From Mycobacterium sp. SMC-4 (GTDB lineage Bacteria; Actinomycetota; Actinomycetes; Mycobacteriales; Mycobacteriaceae), in the NCBI RefSeq assembly GCF_025263265.1, contig NZ_CP079869.1, positions 5,332,001 through 5,396,000 of the forward strand: a DNA stretch of 64,000 nucleotides, given 5' to 3'. The notes beneath the pieces were generated by a model. The model was given only the letters and a program-made list of their open reading frames with translations. It had not been told where the DNA came from and did no database searches. Each line of letters opens with the position of its first letter. The first letter of the stretch is position 1. This document shows, in pieces, positions 17,443 to 25,228 of this stretch. A program made the translations under genes and the position numbers.

Positions 17443-17744
17443 TCAAGGGAGCAACCTTCCAGCACCGTGGCTTGCGCAGGGCAATCAATGTCGCCTACAG
17501 CGCCTTCCACCATCTGACCGGTGACGACGGCTCGCCGCCCCATGTGGGCGGAGGGGGTTGTGGGGTCGCTCGCAAAGGCTCGGTGAAATGGCGCAATCGA
17601 CCCGTCAGCGTGCTGACCACGCCGGAATACCTGTGCCAGCTGATGGCCGAACGAGAAACCGACACCGCGCCTCCCCACCCGTGGGACCGGTCCTGCACCG
17701 GTCGAAGATCAGGCGGGTACCCGAAGTGCGGGCGTTCAAACGCC

Positions 17745-17780
17745 CCGCACCGGTGCAAGCGGGTGCTCACACCGGTGCGG
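17745..17780 (-). terminator. Hairpin downstream of the ferritin-like gene
   Basis: CCGCACCGGTG and CACCGGTGCGG are perfect 11-bp arms around a 14-base loop, starting 13 bases after the ferritin-like stop codon. A second hairpin at 17726-17750 (9-bp stem, one bulge) shares part of an arm, so the two cannot form together. There is no U-tract. Confidence 0.45.
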
Positions 17781-17793
17781 GTTCAGGTCGGGG

Positions 17794-18783
17794 TCAGCTG
17801 ATGCCGACAACTTCCTGGGCGATCGCGGCGAGCCGGGTCTGCGCCGCAGAGACGACCCGCTGGCGGTTCTTGTGGGCCTCCTCGTAGGCGATGATCGCGC
17901 GGATATCGGCCGGATCGCTCAGCTCCTTGACGGCATTGCCGGCTTCGGCGACCGTCATCTCGTCGTAGTCGCTGATCGGCAGCTCGTCAGCAGCCAGCAC
18001 GCCGGTAGCCGAGCGGGCGGCGTGGATCGCATCGGCGGCATCTTCGGCACCCTGTTCCCGGGTGATCCGCTCCGCGGCCTCCAGCGCTGAATCCCGGGCA
18101 CCGGCCAGCGCCTTGGCGGCGATGTCACCGGTGCGGGAGCTGCGCTCGGCCAGGTCGTCGATCGCCGGGCGCAGCGACCGCAGAGCCTCCGCGGCGCGCT
18201 CGGCACTACGCGTCGACCAGGTCAGCGGAAGGTTCACCAGCTTGACGGCCAATCCGGCAGCCGCCTGCATCGGGGTCCGGCGCAGCGCAGCCGGGCCGCC
18301 CAGCGCATCCTCGGCCAGCACGGTGGTCAACCATTCGACGGTCGCGGAGTGTGCGGTAATCAGCCGGGTCGCGAGTTCCTCGACGTCGGAATTCTTGGCT
18401 CCGACCGCCAGCGCCTTGACGTAGCGTGCCCGGTCGAGCAGCTGGCCTTCGAGCGCGAGGTCTCCCAGCAGCGCCTCATCGAACGGCTCGGCCTGTTCGG
18501 TGAGTGCCTTGACTGCCGCCGCCGCGCGACCCAGGAACGGGCCGATGATGTCGGGGAATCCCCCGAGGTTGCGGATGGCGTGCTCGATCGCCTCCGCGCG
18601 GATTCGCGCGTTCTCGGCATTCTCGGTGAGCTCACGCCGCACCGCATCGTTGCGTGCCTGCGCAATTCGCGTTTCCGCGACCTGGATCTCGGTGTGTGTG
18701 AGATCGAGGATGGTGCGAAGCTGGGCGATCAGAGTCGCCGTTTCGTTGGTTCGAGCCTGATTGGTGTTGACCGTGGTGGCCAT
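17794..18783 (-). CDS. Ferritin-like domain protein with C-terminal actinobacterial domain
   Basis: A 329-residue, almost all-helical protein. Residues 1-150 form a ferritin-like four-helix region (IAQLRTILDLTHTEIQVAETRIAQ..NDAVRRELTE) with Glu and His at intervals suited to metal binding. The middle is Ala/Arg-rich and helical, and the C-terminus SDYDEMTVAEAG..AIIAYEEAHKNRQ matches a short domain found at the ends of many actinobacterial proteins. Metal binding is inferred, not shown. ATG 18783 is chosen because GGAGGGG lies about 10 bases upstream. It is divergent from the diiron protein gene at 19013. Confidence 0.7.
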   Translation of the reverse strand: MATTVNTNQARTNETATLIAQLRTILDLTHTEIQVAETRIAQARNDAVRRELTENAENARIRAEAIEHAIRNLGGFPDIIGPFLGRAAAAVKALTEQAEPFDEALLGDLALEGQLLDRARYVKALAVGAKNSDVEELATRLITAHSATVEWLTTVLAEDALGGPAALRRTPMQAAAGLAVKLVNLPLTWSTRSAERAAEALRSLRPAIDDLAERSSRTGDIAAKALAGARDSALEAAERITREQGAEDAADAIHAARSATGVLAADELPISDYDEMTVAEAGNAVKELSDPADIRAIIAYEEAHKNRQRVVSAAQTRLAAIAQEVVGIS

Positions 18784-18974
18784 ATCTGTTTTCACCCCTC
18801 CGAAGTGGACTGCAGAAGATTTCGGTAAGCACATCTGCTCAGCGCTTGTCCCCTGGGTTACCCGTCCCGCCCGGTCACGATGGGCGATCGTGGCCACATG
18901 TGAGAAAGGCGGCAAGATGTGTAGAACCGGGCCCGTACTGGGTACCGTCGTGCACTGCTTTCGTTCGAAAGCCT

Positions 18975-18999
18975 GTTTGGTTTCGCCGCGTCGGGGTAC
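18975..18999 (+). promoter_or_regulatory. Candidate SigF promoter of the diiron protein gene
   Basis: GTTT at 18975-18978 and GGGTAC at 18994-18999 with a 15-base spacer, 5 of 6 matches to GGGTAT in the -10. The ATG at 19013 is 13 bases downstream, leaving a very short leader. Confidence 0.55.
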
Positions 19000-19012
19000 T
19001 TATTGGCCCGTG

Positions 19013-20023
19013 ATGCCGACCCTCACTGAGCCCGCGCTGCCCGAACCCCGAGGACCTGTGTCGTTGTCGGTGGTGCAGCTGCTGGCCGAGCGCGCGCCGC
19101 TGCGCTACCTGACCCGGGTCGAGACTTCGCTGGCCGACGCCGATCCAGTTGGCATCGACGTACAGCTGGCCCTCTACATCTGTTACGAGTTGCACTACCG
19201 CGGCTTCGCCGGCGTCGACGCCGGGTGGGAGTGGAACCCCGGATTGCTCTACCTGCGCAGCCGACTGGAGGAACTGTTCCTCGGGGACCTGCGTCGCGCC
19301 GTCGGAGAGATCGACCCGCACCTCAGCGCGCTGACCGAGCTGGACAATCTGTGCGTCGAGCCGGTCGGGGGCAACGGCCCGTCCTACTTCCTGCGCGACG
19401 AGGGCAGCTGGGACCAGATGCGCGAGTACTTCGTGCACCGGTCGCTGTACCACCTCAAGGAGGGTGACCCACACGCGTGGGCGATCCCCCGGCTGATCGG
19501 ACAGGCCAAGGCCTCGTTCGTGGCCGTGGAGTTCGACGAGTTCGGCGCAGGCAAAGGAACCCGGCTGCACCAGCAGCTGTTCGCCGATCTTCTGGCCGCT
19601 GCCGGGCTGGACACCACGTACCTCGGGTACCTGGACGTGGTTCCCGCCGAGTCGCTCGCCGTGGTCAACGTGATGTCGATGTTCGGTCTGCACCGCCGGT
19701 GGCGCGGCTGCGCGGTCGGTCATTTCGCCGCTACAGAGGTGACCTCCCCGCCCGGGTCGCGGCGGATGGTGCAGGCCCTGGAGCGTCTGGGCGCCCCTGA
19801 TGAGTGCGCGCAGTTCTACCGCGAGCACGTCGAGGCCGACGCGGTCCACGAGCAAGTGGTGCGGACCGACGTCGTCGGCGACCTCATCGCCCGCGAGCCC
19901 GAGCTCAACGACGACGTGGTCTTCGGGATCCGGGCCTTCGGGCTGGTGGAGGACCGCTTGGCCGAACACCTGATGAAGAACTGGGTCGACGGCCGCTCGT
20001 CGCTACGTCACCCGCTGGACTGA
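19013..20023 (+). CDS. Iron-containing redox enzyme family protein (heme-oxygenase-like diiron fold)
   Basis: A 336-residue protein of the heme-oxygenase-like diiron superfamily. Acid and His residues expected for two irons are visible in helices: YELHYRGF (Glu59, His61), VEFDEFGAG, GHFAATE and REHVEADAVHEQ. Characterised relatives oxidise or cleave small metabolites with O2, and this subgroup has no assigned substrate that I know. It is opposite the CDGSH-methyltransferase pair, which may act in the same process. ATG 19013 is preferred; GTG 19010 is in frame. A SigF-like promoter lies just upstream. Confidence 0.8.
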   Translation: MPTLTEPALPEPRGPVSLSVVQLLAERAPLRYLTRVETSLADADPVGIDVQLALYICYELHYRGFAGVDAGWEWNPGLLYLRSRLEELFLGDLRRAVGEIDPHLSALTELDNLCVEPVGGNGPSYFLRDEGSWDQMREYFVHRSLYHLKEGDPHAWAIPRLIGQAKASFVAVEFDEFGAGKGTRLHQQLFADLLAAAGLDTTYLGYLDVVPAESLAVVNVMSMFGLHRRWRGCAVGHFAATEVTSPPGSRRMVQALERLGAPDECAQFYREHVEADAVHEQVVRTDVVGDLIAREPELNDDVVFGIRAFGLVEDRLAEHLMKNWVDGRSSLRHPLD

Positions 20024-20054
20024 GCCCGGCACATCGGCACGGGCGCAAACTTTT

Positions 20055-20300
20055 TCAGTGGCCGCCCGCCGCGGGGGTCTGCTCGGGTACCCGCTCGCCG
20101 GACTCCTCGGTGCGTTGGCGGCGGCGGTGGCTGGTATCGCACAACGGATACGTCTTGGAGCGGCGGCACGCGCAGATCGCGACCATGAAGCGGTCCGACT
20201 CCACAGTGCTGCCATCAGGCAGCTCGATACACACCGGCCCCTCGACGAGTACCGGCCCGCCCGGTACGACACGTACCAGGCGGGCGGGTTGGTCGGTCAT
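20055..20300 (-). CDS. CDGSH-type iron-sulfur protein (CDTSH variant)
   Basis: An 81-residue protein with one mitoNEET-like 2Fe-2S site: Cys43, Cys45, Cys54 and His58 in CACRRSKTYPLCDTSH. The spacing C-x-C-x2-S-x3-P-x-C-D-x-S-H is canonical, but the Gly of CDGSH is Thr. It should carry a labile 3Cys-1His cluster for electron transfer or Fe-S handling in the cytoplasm. Its ATG overlaps the stop of the methyltransferase gene by ATGA, so the two proteins are translationally coupled. It converges with the diiron protein gene. Confidence 0.85.
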   Translation of the reverse strand: MTDQPARLVRVVPGGPVLVEGPVCIELPDGSTVESDRFMVAICACRRSKTYPLCDTSHRRRQRTEESGERVPEQTPAAGGH

Positions 20301-20989
20301 GGGGCGTCCGCGCGGATCACCACGATCCGCTCACAGCGTGCTCCCGGCGCCAGCAGCCCGGCCGCAGCCAGCCACTGCGCACGCGCGCTCATCACCGGGC
20401 CCAGGGGAATAACCTGCTGGGCAACGACTTCGGCGCGCATTCCGTTCGACCGCAGAGCTGCCAGCGTCTGACGTACGTTCGAGCACTCGGAATGCACGAT
20501 CAACATCGTGCCACCCTCGTCGAGCAACAGGGGCGCGGCCGCGCACATCGGGTCGAGCACCAGTCGACCGTCGGTGCCGGCGTTCCAGGCCTGCGCCGGC
20601 CCGGCCGTGGGCGGGATCTCGGCGGTGTCGTCGACGGGCGGATGGGGCACATAGGGCGGATTGGCCAGTACCACGTCGTAAGGACCGAATTCCACAGCGC
20701 GGGCCCATGATCCGCGGTGTACCGACACCTCGGCACCCGCCGCCGACGCCTTGGCCCTGGCATGGTGGACCGCCCGCGGACAGATGTCGAAGGCCGTCAC
20801 CTGCGATGCGCCCGCGGTGGCCGCCTCGACGGCGACAACGCCGCTGCCGGTGCACAGGTCAGCCACCCGCGCACCCGCCACCAGCCCCGTCGAACGCATC
20901 ACGTCGACCAGGAGAAAAGAGTCCTCCTGCGGCGGATAGACATCGACCGGTGTGGCGACGGCGTCGAAGTCGGTATATGCGGTCGTCAC
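20297..20989 (-). CDS. HemK/PrmC-like class I SAM methyltransferase
   Basis: A 230-residue Rossmann methyltransferase. Motif I is DLCTGSGVVAVEA (44-56), the acidic loop AFDICPRA follows, and the NPPY motif (LANPPYVPHP) marks the N- or Gln-methyltransferase group of PrmC/HemK. It lacks the PrmC N-terminal helical domain, so it is probably not the release-factor enzyme; small relatives methylate proteins or small molecules. GTG 20989 has AAGGAG 5 bases upstream. It heads a two-gene unit with the CDGSH-like gene. Confidence 0.85.
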   Translation of the reverse strand: MTTAYTDFDAVATPVDVYPPQEDSFLLVDVMRSTGLVAGARVADLCTGSGVVAVEAATAGASQVTAFDICPRAVHHARAKASAAGAEVSVHRGSWARAVEFGPYDVVLANPPYVPHPPVDDTAEIPPTAGPAQAWNAGTDGRLVLDPMCAAAPLLLDEGGTMLIVHSECSNVRQTLAALRSNGMRAEVVAQQVIPLGPVMSARAQWLAAAGLLAPGARCERIVVIRADAP

Positions 20990-21043
20990 GTGTACTCCTT
21001 GCTACTGCGCCTGCACGACGCGGTAGAACGTCGCTTCTCCTTT

Positions 21044-21068
21044 GTGCCCCATTCGTCGCAGGTCAAAC
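21044..21068 (-). promoter_or_regulatory. Candidate SigF promoter of the methyltransferase-CDGSH unit
   Basis: On the minus strand GTTT (21068-21065) and GGGCAC (21049-21044) are 15 bases apart, a 4 of 6 match in the -10. The GTG start at 20989 is 54 bases downstream. Confidence 0.4.
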
Positions 21069-21113
21069 CCCTTGATTGACAGGCCCTTCGTGCTCCTGGG
21101 GACCCAAGGAGAC

Positions 21114-21139
21114 GTTTGTGCGCGAGCTGACGCGGGAAG
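21114..21139 (+). promoter_or_regulatory. Candidate SigF promoter of the Cys-rich protein gene
   Basis: GTTT at 21114-21117 and GGGAAG at 21134-21139 with a 16-base spacer, 4 of 6 in the -10. The ATG at 21174 is 34 bases downstream. It lies 46 bases from the divergent methyltransferase promoter. Confidence 0.4.
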
Positions 21140-21173
21140 GCCAGAGTCCACAGTCGAAACGAAAGGGACTTCG

Positions 21174-21428
21174 ATGGCAATCTGCGACACCTGCGGCAAC
21201 GACTACGACAAGGCATTCACGGTCAAACGGCACGACGGCCGAACCTCGACGTTCGACAGCGTGGAATGCGCTGCCGTGGAACTGGCACCCGACTGCCGGC
21301 ACTGTGGCTGCCGCATCCTCGGTCACGGTATCGAGACCGACGAGGGCATCTTCTGCTGCGCCCACTGCGCCCGCAAGGACAGCAACGCCGACGTCAACGA
21401 CCGCTACCCGGTGCCGGCCGGGGCCTGA
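21174..21428 (+). CDS. Small Cys-rich metal-binding protein, metallothionein-like
   Basis: An 84-residue protein with nine Cys: CDTC (4, 7), Cys32, CRHCGC (41, 44, 46) and CCAHC (61, 62, 65), plus His residues nearby. This pattern resembles prokaryotic metallothionein-like proteins of mycobacteria and would bind Zn or Cu. The first CxxC could also form a zinc ribbon with the later pairs. ATG 21174 follows AAAGGGA at suitable distance. It is divergent from the methyltransferase-CDGSH unit and has its own SigF-like promoter. Confidence 0.75.
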   Translation: MAICDTCGNDYDKAFTVKRHDGRTSTFDSVECAAVELAPDCRHCGCRILGHGIETDEGIFCCAHCARKDSNADVNDRYPVPAGA

Positions 21429-21466
21429 CGCGCCGCCCCGGCGGCCGATCCGCGATCTGGGTGATC

Positions 21467-22171
21467 TCAGAGCCGCTCGACCGCGAACCGGGCACCTTCG
21501 GCGACCTGGCCATTGACCGGGTAGAGCGCGTGTGCCAGTGACGGTCCGCCACCGGGCTCACCCGAGCAGATGGCGTCGCCGGGAGCGCACAGCTGCAGAG
21601 TCTTGTCGGCATAGAGCGGCCCGATCGTGATGGCCGGTGCCTGGTACTTGCTGAGGAACTCACCCGAGGGGGTACCGAACAACACCACCGCGGCGACGTG
21701 GTCGGCGACCTCGGCAGGCATCGGTGCCGGCGCGATCGACGCGGGCACACTCGTAGGCACCACATCGGAGGTGACGAATCCGGAGACCACCGCCCCTTGC
21801 GAATACCCACCGAGAATCAGCTGGGTGTCGGGGCAGTTGGCGGCCATGGCCTCGACCCGGTCGGCACCGTCACGGATGCCGTCGATGACGGTACGGGCGA
21901 ACTCCTCACGCGCGGAAAAGTTGTTCGCTGCTGGATAATTCACCGCATAGACGCCGACACTGCGCGGCGCGGCCTGAGCCCGCACCGAGTCGACGAACGC
22001 CTGGCCCACCCCGCCCACCCCGGGCGCCTCGCCGGTGCCACGCGCGAAGATCACTTCCACGTCCGGACAGGCCTGTGCGGACACCACCGGCGCGGTCGCA
22101 GTCCCCGTCAACGCCGTCCAAGCGCCCAACGCCACTGCGGTGGCGACCCGGGCCACCCATCGACCTGCCAT
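21467..22171 (-). CDS. Cutinase family serine esterase (Culp-like), secreted
   Basis: A 234-residue exported alpha/beta hydrolase. The signal peptide (1-33) precedes mature QACPDVEVIFARGTGE. The catalytic triad is Ser124 in GGYSQGA, Asp199 in CAPGDAIC and His214 in SLAHALYP; Cys35-Cys113 and Cys195-Cys202 are the usual disulfides. Mycobacterial relatives hydrolyse lipid esters or phospholipids at the cell surface. ATG 22171 has GGAGGAG 5-8 bases upstream, which decides the start against the longer frame to 22348. Confidence 0.93.
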   Translation of the reverse strand: MAGRWVARVATAVALGAWTALTGTATAPVVSAQACPDVEVIFARGTGEAPGVGGVGQAFVDSVRAQAAPRSVGVYAVNYPAANNFSAREEFARTVIDGIRDGADRVEAMAANCPDTQLILGGYSQGAVVSGFVTSDVVPTSVPASIAPAPMPAEVADHVAAVVLFGTPSGEFLSKYQAPAITIGPLYADKTLQLCAPGDAICSGEPGGGPSLAHALYPVNGQVAEGARFAVERL

Positions 22172-22389
22172 GTGCTCTCCTCCTCGACCGAACGCGTCGT
22201 GCTCGACGCGATGTCGAGCATTACCCGTCGGCGGCCCGGCCAAACGCCGACCTGAGGCAGGTGTCCGACCGTGCCCGGCCGGAATTGTCGAACGCGCTGG
22301 GCCAGAACGCCATTGACCGCCTCTGGGATCATGGCTGGATTCCGGCACCCGATGTCCTCCGGTCTCCGTTTCTCGGATACGGTCGAGCG

Positions 22390-22662
22390 ATGTCCAACGT
22401 TTCGTCCAACGACCGCATCGAAGACGTCGCTCCCGGCGATCTCGTCGTCGTCGACCGCGGTTCCGGCCAACGGCCCTGCAAGGTCGTCCATGTCGACGAT
22501 CTGCAACCCGCCGGATCCGGGTTTCGCCTGACGTTCGAAGACCAGAACGCCGAGACGTTCCAGCTCGATCTGGCTGCGGGCACCCGGGTCACCCGTGCGC
22601 TGGAGTCGAAATGGGAGTCGACGCAGAGCCCGACTCCCAACACCGGCGGCCCGTCGGCGTAG
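22390..22662 (+). CDS. Small conserved hypothetical protein
   Basis: A 90-residue acidic protein whose first 65 residues look like one small beta domain (DVAPGDLVVVDRGSGQRPCKV, FRLTFEDQNAETFQLDL), followed by a Ser/Thr/Pro tail. I recognise no family, though the fold could be an SH3- or KOW-like barrel. The ATG at 22390 has no strong ribosome binding site, so the gene may be leaderless. It lies in the divergent gap opposite the cutinase gene. Confidence 0.6.
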   Translation: MSNVSSNDRIEDVAPGDLVVVDRGSGQRPCKVVHVDDLQPAGSGFRLTFEDQNAETFQLDLAAGTRVTRALESKWESTQSPTPNTGGPSA

Positions 22663-22725
22663 GCCCGCGAGGTTCGATCGGCGGGCAACGGGTAACCGGC
22701 AGCAGAGCTGATGAAAGGATCTGCC

Positions 22726-23283
22726 ATGCCGAACGAACTGCAAGGCCGAAAGATCGCGTTTCTCGCCGCAGACGGTGTCGAGAAGGTCGAGTTCGAACAA
22801 CCCCGTGACGCTGTGCTCGACGCCGGCGGTCAGATCGAGCTGCTGTCGCTGCAGACCGGCGAGATCGACGCGCGCAACCACGATCTGGAGCCGGCAGGCA
22901 CGCTTCCCGTCGACCGCGCGGTTGCCGATGCCAAGGTCGAGGAGTTCGACGCGCTGGTACTACCCGGCGGCACCGTCAACGGCGACAAACTGCGCCTCGA
23001 CGAGTCGGCCGTCGCCTTCGTCCGCGATTTCGTCCGTTCCGGGAAGCCGGTGGCGGCCATCTGCCACGGACCGTGGGCACTGGTCGAAGCCGATGTGGTC
23101 TCCGACCGCACGCTGACGTCCTACCCCAGCCTGCGTACCGACCTGCGCAATGCCGGCGCTACGGTGGTCGACCAGCAGGTGTGCATCGACGGCAACCTGA
23201 TCACCAGCCGCTCACCGAAGGACCTGCCGGCCTTCTGCCAGGCGATCACCGATCAGTTCGCCAACACCCCGGCCCACACCTGA
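22726..23283 (+). CDS. PfpI/DJ-1 family protein
   Basis: A 185-residue DJ-1/PfpI superfamily protein. The nucleophile elbow is AICHGPW with Cys113 and His114, and an N-terminal Glu lies in the GVEKVEFEQP region. Family members act as proteases, glyoxalase III or deglycase-type enzymes, or stress sensors, and the reaction here cannot be chosen. ATG 22726 follows AAAGGAT at 5-6 bases and is preferred over 22711. A weak SigF-like sequence (GGTT-N15-GGGTAA near 22690) precedes it. It converges on the SDR gene. Confidence 0.88.
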   Translation: MPNELQGRKIAFLAADGVEKVEFEQPRDAVLDAGGQIELLSLQTGEIDARNHDLEPAGTLPVDRAVADAKVEEFDALVLPGGTVNGDKLRLDESAVAFVRDFVRSGKPVAAICHGPWALVEADVVSDRTLTSYPSLRTDLRNAGATVVDQQVCIDGNLITSRSPKDLPAFCQAITDQFANTPAHT

Positions 23284-23289
23284 TCCGCG

Positions 23290-24153
23290 TTACGGCAGCC
23301 GGTCGGCGGTGGCACCGGTGTTGCCGCTGTCAGCCCGCGTGTGCTCGCCGGTGAACCCGATCAGCCGGACCAGCGGTTCGGCGTAGCGGTCGAACACCCG
23401 CGGTAGCAACCGGTAGACGACCCGCAGCGGCGCATTGACCACACCGACCTGCCGGTCGCGCGACCGGCGTCGGTAGGAAGCGTCGACGATCGTGGCCGCG
23501 ATCTTCTCCGGTGGATCGGCCAGCGGCGGCACCCGCGGCACCCGGGCCAGGTAGTTTGCCGCGTGTCGGTAGATGGCGGTGTTCACCGCCCCTGGATAAA
23601 TGCCGTGCACCGTGACACCGGGGTGGTCGCGGGTCTCCTGGCGGAGCACGCGCACCAGCGCGGTGACGGCGAACTTGCTGATCACGTACGGCCCGACCAG
23701 CGGCACCGCGACGTGTCCGAACAATGATCCGACGATCACCAAGGATCCCGATCCCCGCGCCGTGAATCGCTGTACGGCCGCGCGGGCCACGTAGATGACG
23801 CCCAGCACATCGGTCGCGATCAGCGCGTCGATGACCTCGGCGGGGATCTCGGTGAGGCGGCCGATCACGGCAACCGACGCGTTCTGCACCACCACGTCGG
23901 GCGTGCCGAGCTGGCGGGTCGCGTGATCGAACAACCGCTCGACCTGGCTCCGGTCGGCGATGTCGGTGGGTTGGGTCAGCACCTCGGCGGCGCCCCGGTC
24001 CCGGCACTGCGCTGCGACCTGCTCCAGCGATGCGCCGTCGCGCCCGGCCAGTGCCAGTCGTGCGCCCTCAGCGGCGAACCGCCAGGCGCTGACCCGGCCG
24101 ATCCCGGTCGATGCGCCGGTGATCAGAACGACGCGCGCAGAGGGCTCGTACAC
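23290..24153 (-). CDS. Short-chain dehydrogenase/reductase
   Basis: A 287-residue classical SDR. The cofactor motif TGASTGIG is at 12-19, the NAS motif (QNASVA) is near 90, and the catalytic triad is Ser143, Tyr156 and Lys160 (YVISK). Arg40 after the second strand suggests NADP(H). The C-terminal extension (VVYRLLPRVFDRYAEPLV) resembles mycobacterial membrane-associated SDRs. The substrate is unknown. Its start codon is 39 bases from the end of the DUF4383 gene. Confidence 0.9.
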   Translation of the reverse strand: MYEPSARVVLITGASTGIGRVSAWRFAAEGARLALAGRDGASLEQVAAQCRDRGAAEVLTQPTDIADRSQVERLFDHATRQLGTPDVVVQNASVAVIGRLTEIPAEVIDALIATDVLGVIYVARAAVQRFTARGSGSLVIVGSLFGHVAVPLVGPYVISKFAVTALVRVLRQETRDHPGVTVHGIYPGAVNTAIYRHAANYLARVPRVPPLADPPEKIAATIVDASYRRRSRDRQVGVVNAPLRVVYRLLPRVFDRYAEPLVRLIGFTGEHTRADSGNTGATADRLP

Positions 24154-24191
24154 GGTGAACCTCTACCCGCCGGTGTGCCGGACAAACGGGC

Positions 24192-24674
24192 TCAGGTGTG
24201 CCTGCGATCGTGTGCGACCCCGCGGGTGCGGCCCCAGATCAGCACCAGTATCAGCATGCCCAGCGCCAGGGTCAGGTGCAGCCAGTTGCCGGCGTTGTCC
24301 ACCGGGATCACATTGGCCGGCGAATCCCGCGCCACCACAAAGCCGTAGCCGGCCAGCAGCCCGTAGCCGGCCGCCCCGGCGATCAGGAATCCGCGGGCGC
24401 CGTTGAAGGTGCCCGACAACGCCACCCCCAGCACACCGAAGATCAGGTGGATGGCGTTGTGCAACCCGGACACCGCGAAGAGGCCGAACAGCGCGGCACC
24501 GGAGTGATGTCCGGCGAAGGCGAGCGCGTCGTAGTCGGTGGTGACGCCGGGAATGAAGCCCAGCACGCCGAGGGCGAGGAAGAGGCCACCGACGGCGACG
24601 GCGGCATGCTGCAGCGGCGCGCGTCCCGACGTCGGTGCGGCGGCGGGGCTGCCCTGGGTTCCTGGTGTGGCCAT
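24192..24674 (-). CDS. DUF4383 membrane protein
   Basis: A 160-residue protein with four transmembrane segments (about 24-42, 58-76, 92-112, 128-147) and a short polar N-terminus. The segment GLHNAIHLIFGVLGVALSG is the hallmark of DUF4383, a family of unknown function common in actinobacteria. ATG 24674 is chosen because a SigF-like -10 ends 9 bases upstream, making a nearly leaderless transcript; the frame to 24755 would cross that promoter. It is divergent from the marR gene and upstream of the SDR gene on the same strand. Confidence 0.82.
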   Translation of the reverse strand: MATPGTQGSPAAAPTSGRAPLQHAAVAVGGLFLALGVLGFIPGVTTDYDALAFAGHHSGAALFGLFAVSGLHNAIHLIFGVLGVALSGTFNGARGFLIAGAAGYGLLAGYGFVVARDSPANVIPVDNAGNWLHLTLALGMLILVLIWGRTRGVAHDRRHT

Positions 24675-24683
24675 GGGCCGGTG

Positions 24684-24708
24684 ATAGCCGCTGTGGCCGG
24701 CTCGAAAC
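24684..24708 (-). promoter_or_regulatory. Candidate SigF promoter of the DUF4383 gene
   Basis: On the minus strand GTTT (24708-24705) and GGCTAT (24689-24684) have a 15-base spacer and 5 of 6 matches in the -10. The ATG is 9 bases away, consistent with transcription starting at or next to the start codon. Confidence 0.5.
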
Positions 24709-24726
24709 GGTGTGCCGCGCGCGAAT

Positions 24727-24756
24727 TTGCCAGAACATTTATGTGTGCTATGCATA
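24727..24756 (+). promoter_or_regulatory. Candidate marR promoter with TATGCATA palindrome
   Basis: TTGCCA (24727-24732) and TATGCA (24749-24754) are 16 bases apart, and the -10 is part of the perfect palindrome TATGCATA (24749-24756). The GTG start follows 6 bases later. Autoregulation by the MarR protein at this site is an inference. Confidence 0.4.
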
Positions 24757-24760
24757 TTTG

Positions 24761-25228
24761 GTGCCGCCGTCTCCCCTCGATGCCCTCGACGACCTGTTGA
24801 CCCGCATCCACATTGCCCGGCTGCGGCCGAACTGGCGTCGCCGGCTGCTCGATGCGGCCGGTCCGGTCAGCACCATGTCCGCGCTACGGGTGTTGCGAGC
24901 CGTCGAACAGTGCGAGAACGCCGGGGCTGGGGCCAGCGTCCGTGACGTCGCCGACTTCCTGGGGGTCGAGCAATCCACGGCCAGCCGCACCGTCGCGACG
25001 GTGGTTGACGCCGGACTGCTCGACAAGACCATGGCCACCGATGACCAGCGCAGGTGCCGGCTCCTGCTGACCGAGAGCGGTCGCGCGGCGCTCGCCGAGG
25101 TCACCGACCGCCGCCGGGACCTCGTCGCCGAGGCGGTGGCCGACTGGCCGCACGCCGACGTCGCCACGCTGGTGTCACTGCTACAGCGGTTGGCCGAACG
25201 CTTCGAGACGGCGGCGCCGAGCCGATGA
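24761..25228 (+). CDS. MarR-family transcriptional regulator
   Basis: A 155-residue winged-helix protein. The DNA-binding core SVRDVADFLGVEQSTASRTVATVVDAGLLDK and the wing residues DDQRRCRLLLTESGRAAL are typical of MarR. It probably represses its own operon and the MFS pump gene that overlaps it by ATGA, with release by a small ligand. GTG 24761 fits a leaderless transcript from the promoter 6 bases upstream; no ribosome binding site is visible. Confidence 0.88.
   Translation: MPPSPLDALDDLLTRIHIARLRPNWRRRLLDAAGPVSTMSALRVLRAVEQCENAGAGASVRDVADFLGVEQSTASRTVATVVDAGLLDKTMATDDQRRCRLLLTESGRAALAEVTDRRRDLVAEAVADWPHADVATLVSLLQRLAERFETAAPSR

Larger units (their letters stand above)
17369..17793. other. 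425-base intergenic stretch without a recognisable gene
   Basis: No open frame here looks like a protein gene; the ones that exist are short, lack ribosome binding sites and have shadow-like composition. The left end holds the ketosynthase promoter. The right end holds two overlapping inverted repeats after the ferritin-like gene. The middle (about 17460-17720) shows nothing I can name. Confidence 0.6.

Noticed and set aside
17472..17887. Short overlapping open frames in the gap after the ketosynthase gene
   Set aside because: No ribosome binding sites, composition unlike local genes, and they overlap the hairpins and the ferritin-like gene end.
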